Positions 1-14,065 are shown, counted from the first letter of the stretch. The stretch is DNA of 64,000 bases from CAWATZ01 sp963784995 (GCA_963784995.1 CAWATZ010000006.1:620001-684000), one strand, 5' to 3'. The notes: generated by a model not told the origin, from the letters alone. Program-made: numbers and translations.

Positions 1-193
1 GCTTGAGCGAGATCTGCTCCGCAAGGTAGACCAGACCCATGCCGCCTTGCCCCAGCGGACGCAGGATGAGGAAATCACCCAGCGTCTGGCCGACAAGGTC
101 CTGGCCCACGACGACCCAGCCGGAGCCCGACGCTGGCGCGGTCGATGGCGTTTCCATCGAGGGGGCTTTCCGGGAACGCTCTGGTTTGCTCAT
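1..193 (-). CDS. Ser/Thr protein kinase, N-terminal fragment (cut by window edge)
   Basis: Reading the minus strand from an ATG at 193-191 gives about 64 residues running off the window. After a short Ser/Pro/Thr-rich leader the sequence reads GQTLGDFLILRPLGQGGMGL, followed by VYLAEQ. This is the glycine-rich ATP-binding loop (GxGxxG followed by V) of bacterial Hanks-type Ser/Thr kinases, in the wording usual for planctomycetes. An in-frame TGA lies three codons upstream of the ATG, which fixes the earliest start; the ribosome site is weak and Met13 is an alternative. Catalytic loop, activation segment and any C-terminal sensor domain lie outside the window, so the target is unknown. Family assignment is secure; the rest of the protein cannot be judged. 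Confidence 0.85.
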   Translation of the reverse strand, partial: MSKPERSRKAPSMETPSTAPASGSGWVVVGQDLVGQTLGDFLILRPLGQGGMGLVYLAEQISLK

Positions 194-350
194 GACTGTT
201 CAGCGTCGTGGGTGAGTAGGGTTTCGCCTCCTGTGTTTGAATTATATCTCGAAGTGGACGATGCGCCATTGCTTTTTCATCTCTCAGCCGGGGCAGAGCG
301 CAGGATTCCTCCGCTGCGCTGCCTGCCCGGCTCGGAAAATGCCGTGCGAC

Positions 351-3300
351 TCAGCTGGGAAAGAGCCAGTTGGTGTTGTCGCCCGAGTTGTGCGAGGTCG
401 CCGCGCTGAGTGGCGTGCTGAGGTTGTGGCTGTCCTGCACGTCCACGAAGGTCACCGTGCGTTTGCCCGCCGGGTTGAGGTCCCACTGCTTGCCCGGGAC
501 CGAGGAGAGCAGCGCCAGCAGGCCGCCGGAACTGCCGGACAGCGTCAGCGTACCCAGGATGGTCTGGATCGTGCCCGCCTGGAAGGTCAGCGTGTCCGGG
601 GTCGCCGTGGCCTTGGTCAGGTTGAAGAAAACCGTGCTGCCGTTGACTTGCTGCTTTGTCCCCAGCAAATCCACCAGGCCGCCGTTGGCGAGGAAGAGTC
701 CGCCGCTGTTCGTCCAGTTTCCCGAATCGTTGAGGACGCTCGGAGCGATGAACGTCCCGGCTTTCAGTGTCACTCCAGCGGCATTGACCTGTCCGGTCGA
801 GCCCTCGAACACGCCGCCGTTGACCGTCAGGCCACCGAAGAAACTGTCCGCCGCCGAACTGCCCAGGAAGACGCCGGCCGTGAGCGTGGCGGCGCCTTCG
901 ACGATCACCCCCTGCTTGTTGGTGCTGAAGACGCCGGCGTTGTTGCTGAAGGCGCCGTTGACCTGCAGCGGATTGTTCAGCAGCTCCAGCGTGCCGGCGC
1001 CGCTGTGGGCGAGGTTGCCGAACGCCTGACCCCCGCTGCTGAGCGTCTGCAGCGTGCTGCTGGTGAAGTTCACAGTGCTGTTGAAGGCCTGGAAGGTGCC
1101 GCCGGTGACGGTCCAGTTGCCCGAGTCGTTGACGGTCACTTCGGGGTTGAATGTGCCGCTGCTCAGGGTCAGGCCGCCCAGGTTGATCGTGCCCGTGTCG
1201 CTGTAGAAACTGAAGCTGCCGCCGCTGAGCAGCAGTCCGCCGATGAAGTTGGCGACCAGACTTCCGTCCAGGAAGGAGCCCCCGGTGAGCGTGGTCAGCC
1301 CCCCGACCGTGACCGTCAGGCCGTTGCTGACGAAGTTGCCGGCATCATCGTCGTTGGAAAGGGGACCGCTGAGCGTCAGTCCGTGGTTGACCAGGGTGAG
1401 CGAACCGGCCCCCTGGTGATCGAGGCTGGTGAAGGTCTGGCCGCCGCTGTCGAAATTCTGGTTGCTGCTGCCGGCGAAGACCAGGTGGGTGGCGGCAGCG
1501 TGCAGGCTGCCAGCAGGGGTGGTGAAATCGCCGTCGAGGGTCAGGTAGGCGGTGCCGGTGACGGTCAGCGTGCTGGTGGTCAGGCTGCTCAGGTCGGTCA
1601 GGAAGAGATTGCCGCCGATGGCAGAGGTTGCCAGATTGGCGGCCTGAAGGATCAGGGCCGAGGCCGAGGAGCCGACCGAGCCGTGTGTGCTCAATTGCAC
1701 GGTCGCGGCACTGACTCCGGCAACGGGCGAGGGTGCCGCCGCAGTGGTCCCCCCCGTCAGTCCTCCTCCGGTCGTTGGAGGTGGACTGACAAAGAGGTCC
1801 TGGATGCCGCCGGTGCCGGCCGTCAGGGAGACGCTGCCGTTCGGGTCGCTGATGGCCGGGGTGTCCGGGCTGGTCTGCAGGACGATGCCGCCGGCGCCGG
1901 TCAGGCTCTGCAGCACCTGCACGGAGATGCCGGGGAACGAGGTGTCGCTGAAGGTGATGGTGCCGGTCTGGGTGGCGTCGCCGAAGGTGAAGGAGTCAGC
2001 GTGCAGCTGGGCCAGCTCGGCGTTGGAGAGGTTGATGCCGTTGACAGTGGGTCCGGCGCCGACGCTGATCGGTCGCGAGGGGAGCGAGGAGCGGATGGTG
2101 ACAGTGCCTGCGCCACCTTGCTCACCGTGTTGTTGCCGGCGTTGGCGACGTAGAGGTTGCCCTGGCTGTCCAACGCGAGACCAAAGGGCCCGTTGAAGCC
2201 GGAGGCGAAGGGGGAGACGCTGCCCTGCGGCGTCACCTTGCTCACCGTGCCGTTGCCGTCGTTGGCGACGTAGAGGTTGCCCTGGTGGTCGAACGCCAGA
2301 CCCTCGGGGAAGTCGAAGCCGGAGGCGAAGGGAGAGACGCTGCCCTGCGGCGTCACCTTGCTCACCGTGTTGCTTAACGCGTTGGCGACGTAAAGGTTGC
2401 CCTGGCTGTCGATCGCCAGAGCTTCGGGTAAGTCGAAACCGGCGGCGAAGGTGGAGACGGCGCCCAGGGGCGTCACCTTGCTTACCGCGCCGTTGCCGGC
2501 GTTGGCGACGTAGAGGTTGCCCTGGCTGTCGAACGCCAGTGCATCGGGGCCAGTGAAGCCGGCGGCGAAGGTGGAGACGGCGCCCTGCGGCGTCACCTTG
2601 CTTACCGTGCCGTTGTCGGCGTTGGCGACGTAGAGGTTGCCCTGGTGGTCGAACGCCAGACCCTCGGGGTCGTCGAAACCGGAGGCGAAGAACAATTCGG
2701 CGCCCTGCGGCGTCACCTTGCTCACCGTATTGCCTTCAAAGTTGGCGACGTAGAGGTTGCCCTGGGAGTCAACGGCCAGACCATAGAGGTCGTCGAAACC
2801 GGAGGCGAAGGTGGAGACACTGCCCCGCAGCGTCATCTTGCTCACCGTGTTGCTGCCCTCGTTGGCGACGTAGAGGTTGCCCTGACCGTCGAACGCCAGA
2901 GCTTCGGGGGAGTCGAAGCCAGAGGCGAAGGTGGAGACGCTGCCCTGCGGCGTCACCTTGTTCACCGTGTTGTTGCCGAAGATGTTGGCGACGTAGAGGT
3001 TGCCCTGGCTGTCGAACGCCAGGGCATCGGGGCGGTCGAAACCGGAGGCGAAGGTGGAGACGCTGCCCTGCGGCGTCACCTTGCTCACCGTGTTGTTTAA
3101 CGCGTTGGCGACGTAGAGGTTGCCCTGGCGGTCGAACGCCAGAGCTTCGGGGGCGTCGAAACCGGAGGCGAAGGTGGAGACGCTGCCCTGCGGCGTCACC
3201 TTGTTCACCGTGCCGTTGCCGAAGACGTTGGCGACGTAGAGGTTGCCCTGGCTATCGAACGCCAGGGCATCGGGGGCGTCGAAGCCGGAGGCGAAGGGGG

Positions 3301-5709
3301 AGACGCTGCCCTGCGGCGTCACCTTGCTCACCGTGTTGCTGCCGTAGTTGGCGACGTAGAGGTTGCCCTGACTGTCGAACGCCAGTGCATCGGGGCCGTT
3401 GAAGCCGGCGGCGAAGGTGGAGACGGCGCCCTGCGGCGTCACCTTGCTGACTGTGCCGGTTAAGTAGTTGGCGACGTAGAGGTTGCCCTGGCTGTCGAAC
3501 GCCAGACCATCGGGGTCGCTCAGCACTGAACCAAGAGTGCTGAGGCCTGGAGCGGTGACCGTGGCGGGATGGGCGCTGGTATCGACGTGGACATCGGCTC
3601 CGCGCAGCGTCACGTTGCCGCCGGTGACCGAAGCGCCCGCCAGGATGCTCAGCGTGCCAACGCCATCGAAGCCGCTGCCGGCAGGCGTCACGTCGGCCGC
3701 CAGGGAGATGCTTCCGGCGCCGGTGCTGATCGTCGCACCGGCAGCCACCGTCAGGTTGCCTCGAGCGGTCACGTCCAGGGTGGCGCCGAAGAAGCCGCCG
3801 GTGACGTTGCCCAGCGTCAGGTTGCCCAGACCATCCAGATAGACACTGGTGGGCTGGACGCTGCCGCCGACAATGACCTGGGCGTGGTCGGCCGTGGCAA
3901 ACTGGATGCGGTTGGTGACCGAGCCGATGGGGCCGGACGTGTCCAGGCTGACCGTCCCGGTGGCAGCAATCTCCGCCGTATTGTTGCTGGCCCAGGCGTC
4001 GATGATGCCGCCGGCGCCCGCCTCCAGGGCGACGTCGGAACTGCCGGCGCTGAGGGCGGGAGCGCGCCATTGAGGTCATTGAGGACGATATGGCCGGGAC
4101 CGGCAGGGTCCTGCTGCAGGGTGAGCAGGCTGCCGGCCAGGCTGGCGCCGGCGACCGTGATGGCGCCGGTCTGGGAGGTGTCGCCCAGCGTGAGGCCGTT
4201 GGGGGCGCTGAGGCGGGCGAGTTCGGCGTTGGAGAGGTTGATGCCGGTGACCGCCGTGGCGACGCCGACGTTGATGGTCCGGCTGGACAGAGAGGAGCGA
4301 ATCGTCACCGTGCCACTGCCAGCGGCAATCCGGCTCACCGTGCCGTTGTTGTCGATGGCGACGTAGAGGTTGCCCTGGGAGTCCAACGCCACGGCCAGCG
4401 GATTGTCGAGCCCGGTGGCGATGGGGACGACCGCACCCTGAGGCGTCACTTTGCTGATCGTGCCGTTCGCGTCATCGACGTCGAGGTTGCCCTGGGAGTC
4501 GGTCACCAGACCGTAGAGATCACTGAACCCGGAAGCAATGGTCGTTTTGACCCCCTGGGGCGTCACCTTGGTGATCGAGGCGGCCGCATTGTTGAGGACG
4601 TAAAGGTTGCCCTGGCTGTCGAACGCCAATCCGTTGGGGAAGTCGAATCCGGAGGCGTAAGTGCTGGACTGGCCTTGTGGCGTCACCTTGGTGATCGTGC
4701 CATTGCCAGCGTTGGCGACGTAGAGGTTGCCCTGAGAGTCGAACGCCAGGCCCCAGGGAGTGTCAAGGCCGGATGCGAAGAGACTGGACTGGCCTTGCGG
4801 CGTCACCTTGGTGATCGTGCCGGCGGTGTAGTCGGCGACGTAGAGGTTGCCCTGTGCGTCAAATGCCAGGCTATCCGGGTCGCTGATGCCGGATGCGAAG
4901 ACGCTGGACTGGCCTTGCGGCGTCACCTTGGTGATCGTACCGTTGTCGTCGTTGGCAACGTAGAGGTTGCCCTGTGCGTCAAATGCCAGGGCAAGGGGGC
5001 CGCTGAACCCGGTGGCGAAGGTGTTGACCTGGGTGGTCGCGCTGACCGTGGCCGGGTTGCTGCCCGTCGCGATCACGACCGAGGCCCCCCGCAGGGTCAC
5101 GGCGCTGCCCGACACGTGGACGCCCGCCCCGATGCTCAGCGTGCCAACCCCGTCGTTGCCGCCGCCGTTGGCGTTGACGTCCGCCGCCAGGCTGATCGGT
5201 GCCGCCCCGCTGAGCAGGCTGCCGTCGATCTGCACGTTGCCGCGACCGCTGATGCTGATGGCCAGCGTGTCGGCGCTGACGCCCAGCGAGTCGAAGATCA
5301 TCGCGTTAATTGCGACGTTGCCCGCGGTCGCGGAGGGATCAGTGGCGATGGTCAGCTGCAGCCCGCCGCTGCCGATGCCCTTGAAGTCGAGGTTATTGCC
5401 GGCGAGCCAGGTCACGTTGCCGGTCTCCTTGCCGGTGCTGCCGTCGCTGATGGTGACGCTCTTGCCGGCCTGCAGGTCCTTGAGAATGTCGCTGACGGCA
5501 ATAGTGGCGCCGTGGGCGATAGCGGTAAAGTCGCCGGCCTTGTCATGCAGGACGCCGACCGTTGGGCCGGCCCCGATGGTCAGGTCGAACGCCGGGGCCA
5601 GCCGGGTTTCGAGCAATTCGAGTTGCAGGGCACGGCGGGGCCGACGCTGGTTCCGCTGCGATGGTCCCCGGGAGAGGCGTTTGATCAGCCGACGCAACCA
5701 GTTCCACAT
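351..5709 (-). CDS. Giant extracellular surface protein with NHL/SMP-30-type repeats, split by two frameshifts
   Basis: Start ATG at 5709 (MWNWLRRLIKRLSR). A basic N-terminus is followed by LELLETRLAPA, the planctomycete extracellular motif (Pfam Planc_extracel type), so export is likely. Order: Gly/Thr/Val-rich beta-structured region (about residues 40-230), six propeller-type repeats, a linker, a second beta region, twelve more repeats, then about 580 residues of filamentous-haemagglutinin-like beta-helix sequence ending TNWLFPS. Three open pieces join only if one missing base is restored near 4066 and one near 2115. With both restored the length is 5,361 nt, an exact multiple of three (1,786 residues). 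Across both breaks the downstream frame continues the same repeat pattern: the module after repeat 6 (GTVTIRSSL...GINLSNAEL) recurs after repeat 18. Ligand unknown; adhesion or surface display is inferred. Whether the breaks are real or assembly errors is open. Confidence 0.8.
2119..3521 (-). repeat. Tandem array of twelve ~117-bp coding repeats
   Basis: Twelve consecutive units of 39-41 codons, each carrying LAFDSQGNLYVAN followed by (T/S)VSKVTPQG and STFASGF or close variants. DNA identity between units is high enough that the phrase cgtagaggttgccctgg recurs at each period. The unit resembles one blade of NHL/SMP-30 type beta-propellers. Twelve units would give two six-bladed rings. The high DNA identity makes the array prone to unit gain or loss by recombination. 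Confidence 0.9.
4320..5016 (-). repeat. Tandem array of six ~116-bp coding repeats
   Basis: Six units of the same type as the array at 2119-3521 but from a distinct subfamily: ITKVTPQGQSS replaces VSKVTPQG in the first three. The fifth unit is the most diverged (NLDVDDANG in place of NLYVAN). Six blades match one complete NHL-type propeller. Confidence 0.88.
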
Positions 5710-5780
5710 GGCTTGACTTTCGCGTTGAAGAAGAAGGAAAGCAGGAAGCAGCGTGCTCCCCGCTCGTGTCTCTGAGGAAG

Positions 5781-5810
5781 AAGTGCATCGGGTGTGACAG
5801 CATTTTTTCC
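5781..5810 (-). promoter_or_regulatory. Shared upstream element, copy 1
   Basis: The minus strand carries AAAAATGCTGTCACACC, then three variable bases, then TGCACTT, 72 bases or more upstream of the ATG at 5709. Nearly the same element lies at 8334-8362 upstream of the other gene with a planctomycete extracellular motif (7966). A promoter or operator common to the two surface-protein genes is inferred; no experimental consensus is known to me. Confidence 0.35.
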
Positions 5811-5881
5811 GCGACGGCAAACCTGGTAGAAGAAGCGACCCCTGCCGGCTTGCCCGGCAGGGGTCGTGAAAACGCATCCCG

Positions 5882-7966
5882 TCAGGCAGTTGCAAACGGG
5901 GACCCTGTCAGTGCAAAGCCGAAGTAGTCGTTGCTCAGATTCAACGTCCCGGAGAGGTAGCAGTAGAAGCCACCCTGGCTCGCCGAAGTGTTCCAGAAGG
6001 AGTCGGAACTCAGACTCATGCTGTTACCGGCGGCATACACCGCTCCGCCAAGATTGGCGGAGTTCCCGTAGAAAGTGCTGCTGCTGATGCTGACGCTGCT
6101 CCAGCCGCCGGCGAACACGGCACCGCCATCGAAGTAGGCCGTGTTGCTGGAGAACGAATCTCCGGTGCCGGTCATCGTCCCGAACGTGTAAAGGGCGCCG
6201 CCATAGTAGGCCCAGTTGCTCTGGTAATTGTCGGAGATGTCCGTCAGAGTGCCATAGTTGGCGATGGCACCGCCATCGTAGGCCGAGTTGTCCTCGAAGG
6301 TGTCGTTGGACGCAGTCAGAGTGCCATCATTGAGGATGGCACCACCGACGTCGGCCCAGTTGTTGCTAAACGTACAGGAGTCAATCTCCGCCCGGCCGTA
6401 ATTGGCGATGGCGCCGCCGAAGAGTGCCGACCCGCCGCTGAACGTGCAATCCAGGGCGCCCAGGAAGCCGGAATTGATAACAGCCTGGCTGTTGCTGACG
6501 TTCAGGTTGTCCAGGATTGCTGAGTTCCCGGAAGCGACGGTGAACAGGGGGAACTGCTCGTTGCTGGTGAGCGTCAGGCCGGCCGAACCGTAGATCGCGG
6601 CACCTGCTGGGTTGCCCAGGGACAGCGAACCAGCGGTCACCTGGATCGTCTGCGGTTGGCTGAAGACGGCCGCATCGAAGTAGATGAATTGATAGGCCCC
6701 GTCGTTGACCTGTGCGGCCAGATCGGTCAGGTTGACCGCGTCACGCAACGACATCTGACCCAGACCGACTGCTCCGAACGTATCCACGGTCGTGTTGACG
6801 TCCACACTGTCGGGGCCAAACTGACCCAAACTCTGGAACCCGGCGGTCGGCGTGTAGCTCACGGTCCAGTTCTGAGGGTTGACGTAAAGGGTCTGGTGCT
6901 GGGTCTGGAAGGCGCCGATGTCGCCGTTGTAGCTTGGCCGGACGAAGCCACGCTGGTCCGTGCCACCGAAGTTCAGACCGTGTCCGACAGCCGGGCTGTT
7001 TGGCAGCAGAGCGAAGGTTTCCGTCGGTCCGCCATAGTATCCCAACGCTCCCAGACCCGTGTTGCTGATGCCAAGCAGGTTGCCGTTGGCGGAACTGAGT
7101 CCACCGTTGGGCAGACCGCCAACCATGTTGTCGGCACTGCCCGGGTCGATGCTGCCGGCGTTGTCCAGGTCGCCGTAGGTGTTGCAGGTCATCAGGTCGC
7201 CGAGCATCAGCGTGTAGCCGAGGTTGTAGATGCCGTAGCCCTGGTTGTAGGCCAGGGTGCTGTTCTCGATCGCCAGGCTGGTGCCGACGTTGTTGGCGAT
7301 GGCGCCGCGAGCAATGCCATAAGGATCGAAGCTGTAGTTGTAGCCAAAGGTGCTGTTGTCAATGAGCGCCGAGCCACTGGCATTGTTGATCGCTCCGCCC
7401 CAGCCGGACGTGTTCGAGAGGAAGCTGCAGCCATTGATGGTCAGAGTGCCCACGTTGTCGATGGCGCCGCCGGCGATGCTGGCATAGTTGCCGGTGAACG
7501 TGCTGTAATCGACGTTCAGGTTGCCAAAGTTAAAGATGCCGCCGCCACCGCCCGCGTTGCCGTCCGCGATGGTCAGGAAGTTCAGGTTGGCGGTAACACC
7601 GCTTTCGACCTCGAAGACACGCGAGTGTCCGCCGGCGTTAATGGTCACTCCGGCGCCTGCTCCGTCGATGGTCAGGTTTTTGGTGAGGTCCAGCTGGCCC
7701 GAAGTCAGCTGGAGTGTGCCGCCGGCGAGGGAGTTGGCGAACTGGATGGTGTCGCCGCTGTTCGCCGCCTGGATGTCGGCACGCAGCGAGCCGGCGCCGC
7801 TGTCGTTGAGGTTGGTGACCATCAGCACGGCCGGCACCGCGCGCTCTTCCAGGGACTCCAGAGTCAGTTGCGTGGAGCGGCGGGGGCGTGACACCTTGCG
7901 TGTACCCGTCGCGGTCAGTTTCTTCAGGCCCGAGGACACCAGCCGGCTCAGTCGTTGGAACAACAT
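5882..7966 (-). CDS. Extracellular parallel beta-helix protein with choice-of-anchor Q-type domain
   Basis: Start ATG at 7966 (MLFQRLSRLVSS), preceded by AAGGAGAG at ideal spacing; an upstream in-frame ATG at 8041 has no such site. 694 residues. The N-terminus is basic, followed by LTLESLEERAVPA (planctomycete extracellular motif) and NDSGAGSLRADIQAAN, the SLRAAI-type sequence that opens many planctomycete right-handed beta-helix proteins. Short N/T/S/G-rich turns (GGAIDN, GGAINN, GGAVFAGG) repeat through the protein as in pectate-lyase-like coils. A middle segment reads GTDQRGFVRP and GDIGAFQ, the hallmark of choice-of-anchor Q domains. No catalytic residues are recognisable, so a structural or adhesive surface role is inferred. 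It follows the kinase-WD40 gene on the same strand after 418 bases. Confidence 0.82.
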   Translation of the reverse strand: MLFQRLSRLVSSGLKKLTATGTRKVSRPRRSTQLTLESLEERAVPAVLMVTNLNDSGAGSLRADIQAANSGDTIQFANSLAGGTLQLTSGQLDLTKNLTIDGAGAGVTINAGGHSRVFEVESGVTANLNFLTIADGNAGGGGGIFNFGNLNVDYSTFTGNYASIAGGAIDNVGTLTINGCSFLSNTSGWGGAINNASGSALIDNSTFGYNYSFDPYGIARGAIANNVGTSLAIENSTLAYNQGYGIYNLGYTLMLGDLMTCNTYGDLDNAGSIDPGSADNMVGGLPNGGLSSANGNLLGISNTGLGALGYYGGPTETFALLPNSPAVGHGLNFGGTDQRGFVRPSYNGDIGAFQTQHQTLYVNPQNWTVSYTPTAGFQSLGQFGPDSVDVNTTVDTFGAVGLGQMSLRDAVNLTDLAAQVNDGAYQFIYFDAAVFSQPQTIQVTAGSLSLGNPAGAAIYGSAGLTLTSNEQFPLFTVASGNSAILDNLNVSNSQAVINSGFLGALDCTFSGGSALFGGAIANYGRAEIDSCTFSNNWADVGGAILNDGTLTASNDTFEDNSAYDGGAIANYGTLTDISDNYQSNWAYYGGALYTFGTMTGTGDSFSSNTAYFDGGAVFAGGWSSVSISSSTFYGNSANLGGAVYAAGNSMSLSSDSFWNTSASQGGFYCYLSGTLNLSNDYFGFALTGSPFATA

Positions 7967-8384
7967 GACGTTCTCTCCTTGTGGATGGACCGTGATCGTG
8001 CCCCGTGCTTGCGGCAGGGGCCGATGACGGCCGGGTGGCAATGGAACAGATGATTCTGTTAGAGACGCTTGAGGCTTGTTGCTGTCTGTCTCTTCACCAG
8101 GATGATTCCGATTCGACCTCCACTGCGGACACCGAATTGCATTGTTTTTTCAAGATTGATTCTGTCACAACTCTCATGCTCATAAATGCTTATGACACGG
8201 TGCGCAGCTTCCACGCAGGCCAGCAAGCGTGTTCAATCCGCCTCCTGTGCCAATGCGCTCCCTGGAACGAAAGTTCGAGTCCTTCAGAGGTGGGCCCTGA
8301 GGACTCGATGTCTTTCGGATTCGCTGAAGAGAGAAGTGCAAGAGGTGTGACAGCACTTTTCCTGTGGCGAGCGCGGCCTTGAAG
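7967..8384. other. Intergenic region, comparatively AT-rich
   Basis: 418 bases between the kinase-WD40 stop and the beta-helix protein start. The part around 8090-8230 is visibly richer in A/T than its surroundings and holds no convincing ORF. The second copy of the shared element (TGCTGTCACACC on the minus strand) lies at 8334-8362, just after the kinase stop, which would leave a leader of about 370 bases before the beta-helix gene. Confidence 0.5.
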
Positions 8385-12411
<4,027 letters not shown>

Positions 12412-12512
12412 GGCAACGAATCCCCATGCTTTCCCCGGTGCAAGGCTGTGGTTATTGTCGAGCCCGGTGCAGCGAATTGCAAGGCGCCCTTGACTTCGGA
12501 AGGATGCAGGAT

Positions 12513-12601
12513 GAATTAAACCACGCATGACACGGATGACACGGATAAAGACAACAGGCCATTCTTTATCCGTGTCATCCGTGTCATCCGTGGTTTAATT
12601 C
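12513..12601. repeat. Long inverted repeat (ACACGGATGACACGGAT type) in a divergent promoter region
   Basis: Arms of about 38-39 bases (12513-12551 and 12563-12601) are complementary with a single mismatch and enclose a loop of about 11 bases. Each arm contains the phrase ATGACACGG in direct repetition. It sits between the divergent kinase and ECF sigma genes. No transposase is nearby; it looks like a non-autonomous palindromic repeat. Confidence 0.85.
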
Positions 12602-12644
12602 TCTCCATTCATCCTTCACGCTTTCCGAGAAGGAGGTCGGCGGC

Positions 12645-13277
12645 ATGCAACCTGAACAGTCCCCCGAGCCCAGCCGTTCCACCGACAGTCGGCGGACCTC
12701 GCGGAGCTTGCTGGCCCGGGCGCGCAACAATGAGCCGGACGCCTGGCAGCGGCTGACCGTGCTCTATGGTCCGCTGGTTCGGTTCTGGTGCCGGCGCGGC
12801 AGCGTGGCCGACCAGGACGTCGATGACGTGGTGCAGGAGGTGTTCACGACGGCGTTCTCGTCCCTGGCCGGTTTTCGTCACACCGAGGCGACCGACACGT
12901 TCCGCGGCTGGCTCAAGGGGGTGACGCGGAACCGGATGCTGGAACATTTCCGGCGGGTTCGCCGGCACGTCCCGGCCACGGGAGGCTCGACGGCCCAGGG
13001 GATGATTCTGAACCAGCCCGATCCCCAAATCGAGACGGACGCGGAAGAAGAGCAGCTGGCCGGCCAGCTGTATCAGCGGGCCCTGGAGCTGATCCGGGGG
13101 GAATTCGAGGCACGCACCTGGCAGACCTTCTGGCGCAGCGTCGTCGAGGGCGTGCCGACCGCAGTGGTGGCAACGGAACAGGGCGTCTCTCCGGCCGCGG
13201 TCCGCCAGGCCCGGACTCGGATCCTGCGCCGGCTCCGCGAGGAAGTGGGGGAACTCGACATTGCCCGGTCCGGCTGA
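12645..13277 (+). CDS. ECF-family RNA polymerase sigma factor
   Basis: 210 residues, ATG preceded by AAGGAGGT at good spacing. Region 2 is visible at about residues 30-95 (LVRFWCRRG...DVDDVVQEVFTTAF, then TFRGWLKGVTRNRMLEHFRR), and region 4 at about 145-200 (RTWQTFWRSVVEG, GVSPAAVRQARTRILRRLREE, the helix-turn-helix). No C-terminal extension or membrane anchor. It is transcribed away from the kinase-WD40 gene, 233 bases apart, with a large hairpin between. In planctomycetes such sigma factors are often paired with Ser/Thr kinases rather than classical anti-sigma factors; regulation by the adjacent kinase is inferred. Its target promoters are unknown. Confidence 0.92.
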   Translation: MQPEQSPEPSRSTDSRRTSRSLLARARNNEPDAWQRLTVLYGPLVRFWCRRGSVADQDVDDVVQEVFTTAFSSLAGFRHTEATDTFRGWLKGVTRNRMLEHFRRVRRHVPATGGSTAQGMILNQPDPQIETDAEEEQLAGQLYQRALELIRGEFEARTWQTFWRSVVEGVPTAVVATEQGVSPAAVRQARTRILRRLREEVGELDIARSG

Positions 13278-13289
13278 TGCTTGAGCTCG

Positions 13290-13601
13290 TCAGAAGCCTG
13301 CATTGGGCAAGAGCTTTGGTGGAGAGCCAACAAAGACCAGCCGCCTCTCCTCAAAAACCGCATAGCGCACGACCAGAGGCGGTATCGCGCCGTTGTAAAT
13401 CTGGCCATTTTCCTGTTTCAGGTTGATTTCAGGCTCACCGAACTGCGGATAGATGCGGAGTCGGCGTTCCAGCTCCTTCAAGACCGCCAGAAAGGCGTCT
13501 TTTTGACCGGCTGCTTGAGCCCTGGCGGTGAATTCCCGAAGTGTCGCCAGGACAATGCCCGAATAGGCCACTCGATAGGGGACCGGGGGCGGATCAGTCA
13601 C
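13290..13601 (-). CDS. Small RelE/ParE-like protein, putative toxin
   Basis: 103 residues from a GTG start at 13601 (M-TDPPPVPYRVAYSG). Layout: helical first half (ATLREFTARAQ...LKELERRL), then a beta-rich half (YPQFGEP, PPLVVRYAVFEERRLVFVGSPPKLL). The pattern of two helices followed by strands ending in a positively charged surface matches RelE/ParE-fold toxins, but similarity is weak and no catalytic residues are certain. It overlaps the upstream zinc-ribbon gene by 8 bases, indicating translational coupling. The toxin role is inferred from size, fold pattern and coupling; a plain hypothetical protein is the alternative. Confidence 0.6.
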   Translation of the reverse strand: MTDPPPVPYRVAYSGIVLATLREFTARAQAAGQKDAFLAVLKELERRLRIYPQFGEPEINLKQENGQIYNGAIPPLVVRYAVFEERRLVFVGSPPKLLPNAGF

Positions 13602-13905
13602 GGGGATTTATTTCCTGTTCCAACTCGCGGATGAGATCCTTCAACTCGGGCAAGCCAGCCCGCTCGGCTTCCCGAAGTTCAGCGAGAAACTCCGTCTCAT
13701 TAAAAGTCTGCCGCATCTCCTGAAGGATTTCAGGGGGAGTGGGATAGTGAATCCAGCTTGCCACTTCCGGCGGTGGCGGCGGTTTCTCCACAGGGCCTTG
13801 CCGTTGCTGGGCGGTGCCGTTCTTCATGGCACGTCCGCAGGTCGGGCAAGCTGTGGCCTCAGGAGGAGTCGATTTCCCGCATTCGGGACAGGGCGTATTG
13901 GTCAT
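13594..13905 (-). CDS. Zinc-ribbon small protein, partner of the RelE/ParE-like gene
   Basis: 103 residues from ATG at 13905, preceded by GGAGG; the upstream in-frame ATG at 13953 lacks a ribosome site. The N-terminus MTNTPCPECGKS and ACPTCGRAM forms a four-cysteine zinc ribbon (CPxCG x12 CPTCG). A proline stretch follows, then a charged helical C-terminus (EILQEMRQTFNETEFLAELREAE) that resembles antitoxin tails. Coupled to the downstream toxin-like gene by an 8-base overlap. It may neutralise that protein and bind the operon promoter (inference). Confidence 0.62.
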   Translation of the reverse strand: MTNTPCPECGKSTPPEATACPTCGRAMKNGTAQQRQGPVEKPPPPPEVASWIHYPTPPEILQEMRQTFNETEFLAELREAERAGLPELKDLIRELEQEINPRD

Positions 13906-14065
13906 GGCCGGTTCCTCCAGGGCGGCTCGACCGGGCTGCCGGAGGGTAGCCAAGTTCCGCCATCTGATTGGGAGGCGTTGATGATCTTCTTGCAGCTACC
14001 ACTCCGCTGCACTGGCTTCGGATCATTTTAGCTCGGCGCCTTCCCGGCAGCAATGTTGACTCCAT

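Noticed and set aside
2110..2120. Programmed -1 frameshifting in the surface protein
   Set aside because: No X XXY YYZ slippery heptamer at either break, and similar indels occur in unrelated genes.
237..2153. Long plus-strand ORF of 638 codons, and similar long ones opposite secA, the kinase and purB
   Set aside because: Shadows of high-GC genes on the other strand: Gly/Arg/Val/Gln-rich with no family pattern.
2119..5016. CRISPR-like array
   Set aside because: The repeats are 116-120 bp, contiguous and coding; no spacers.
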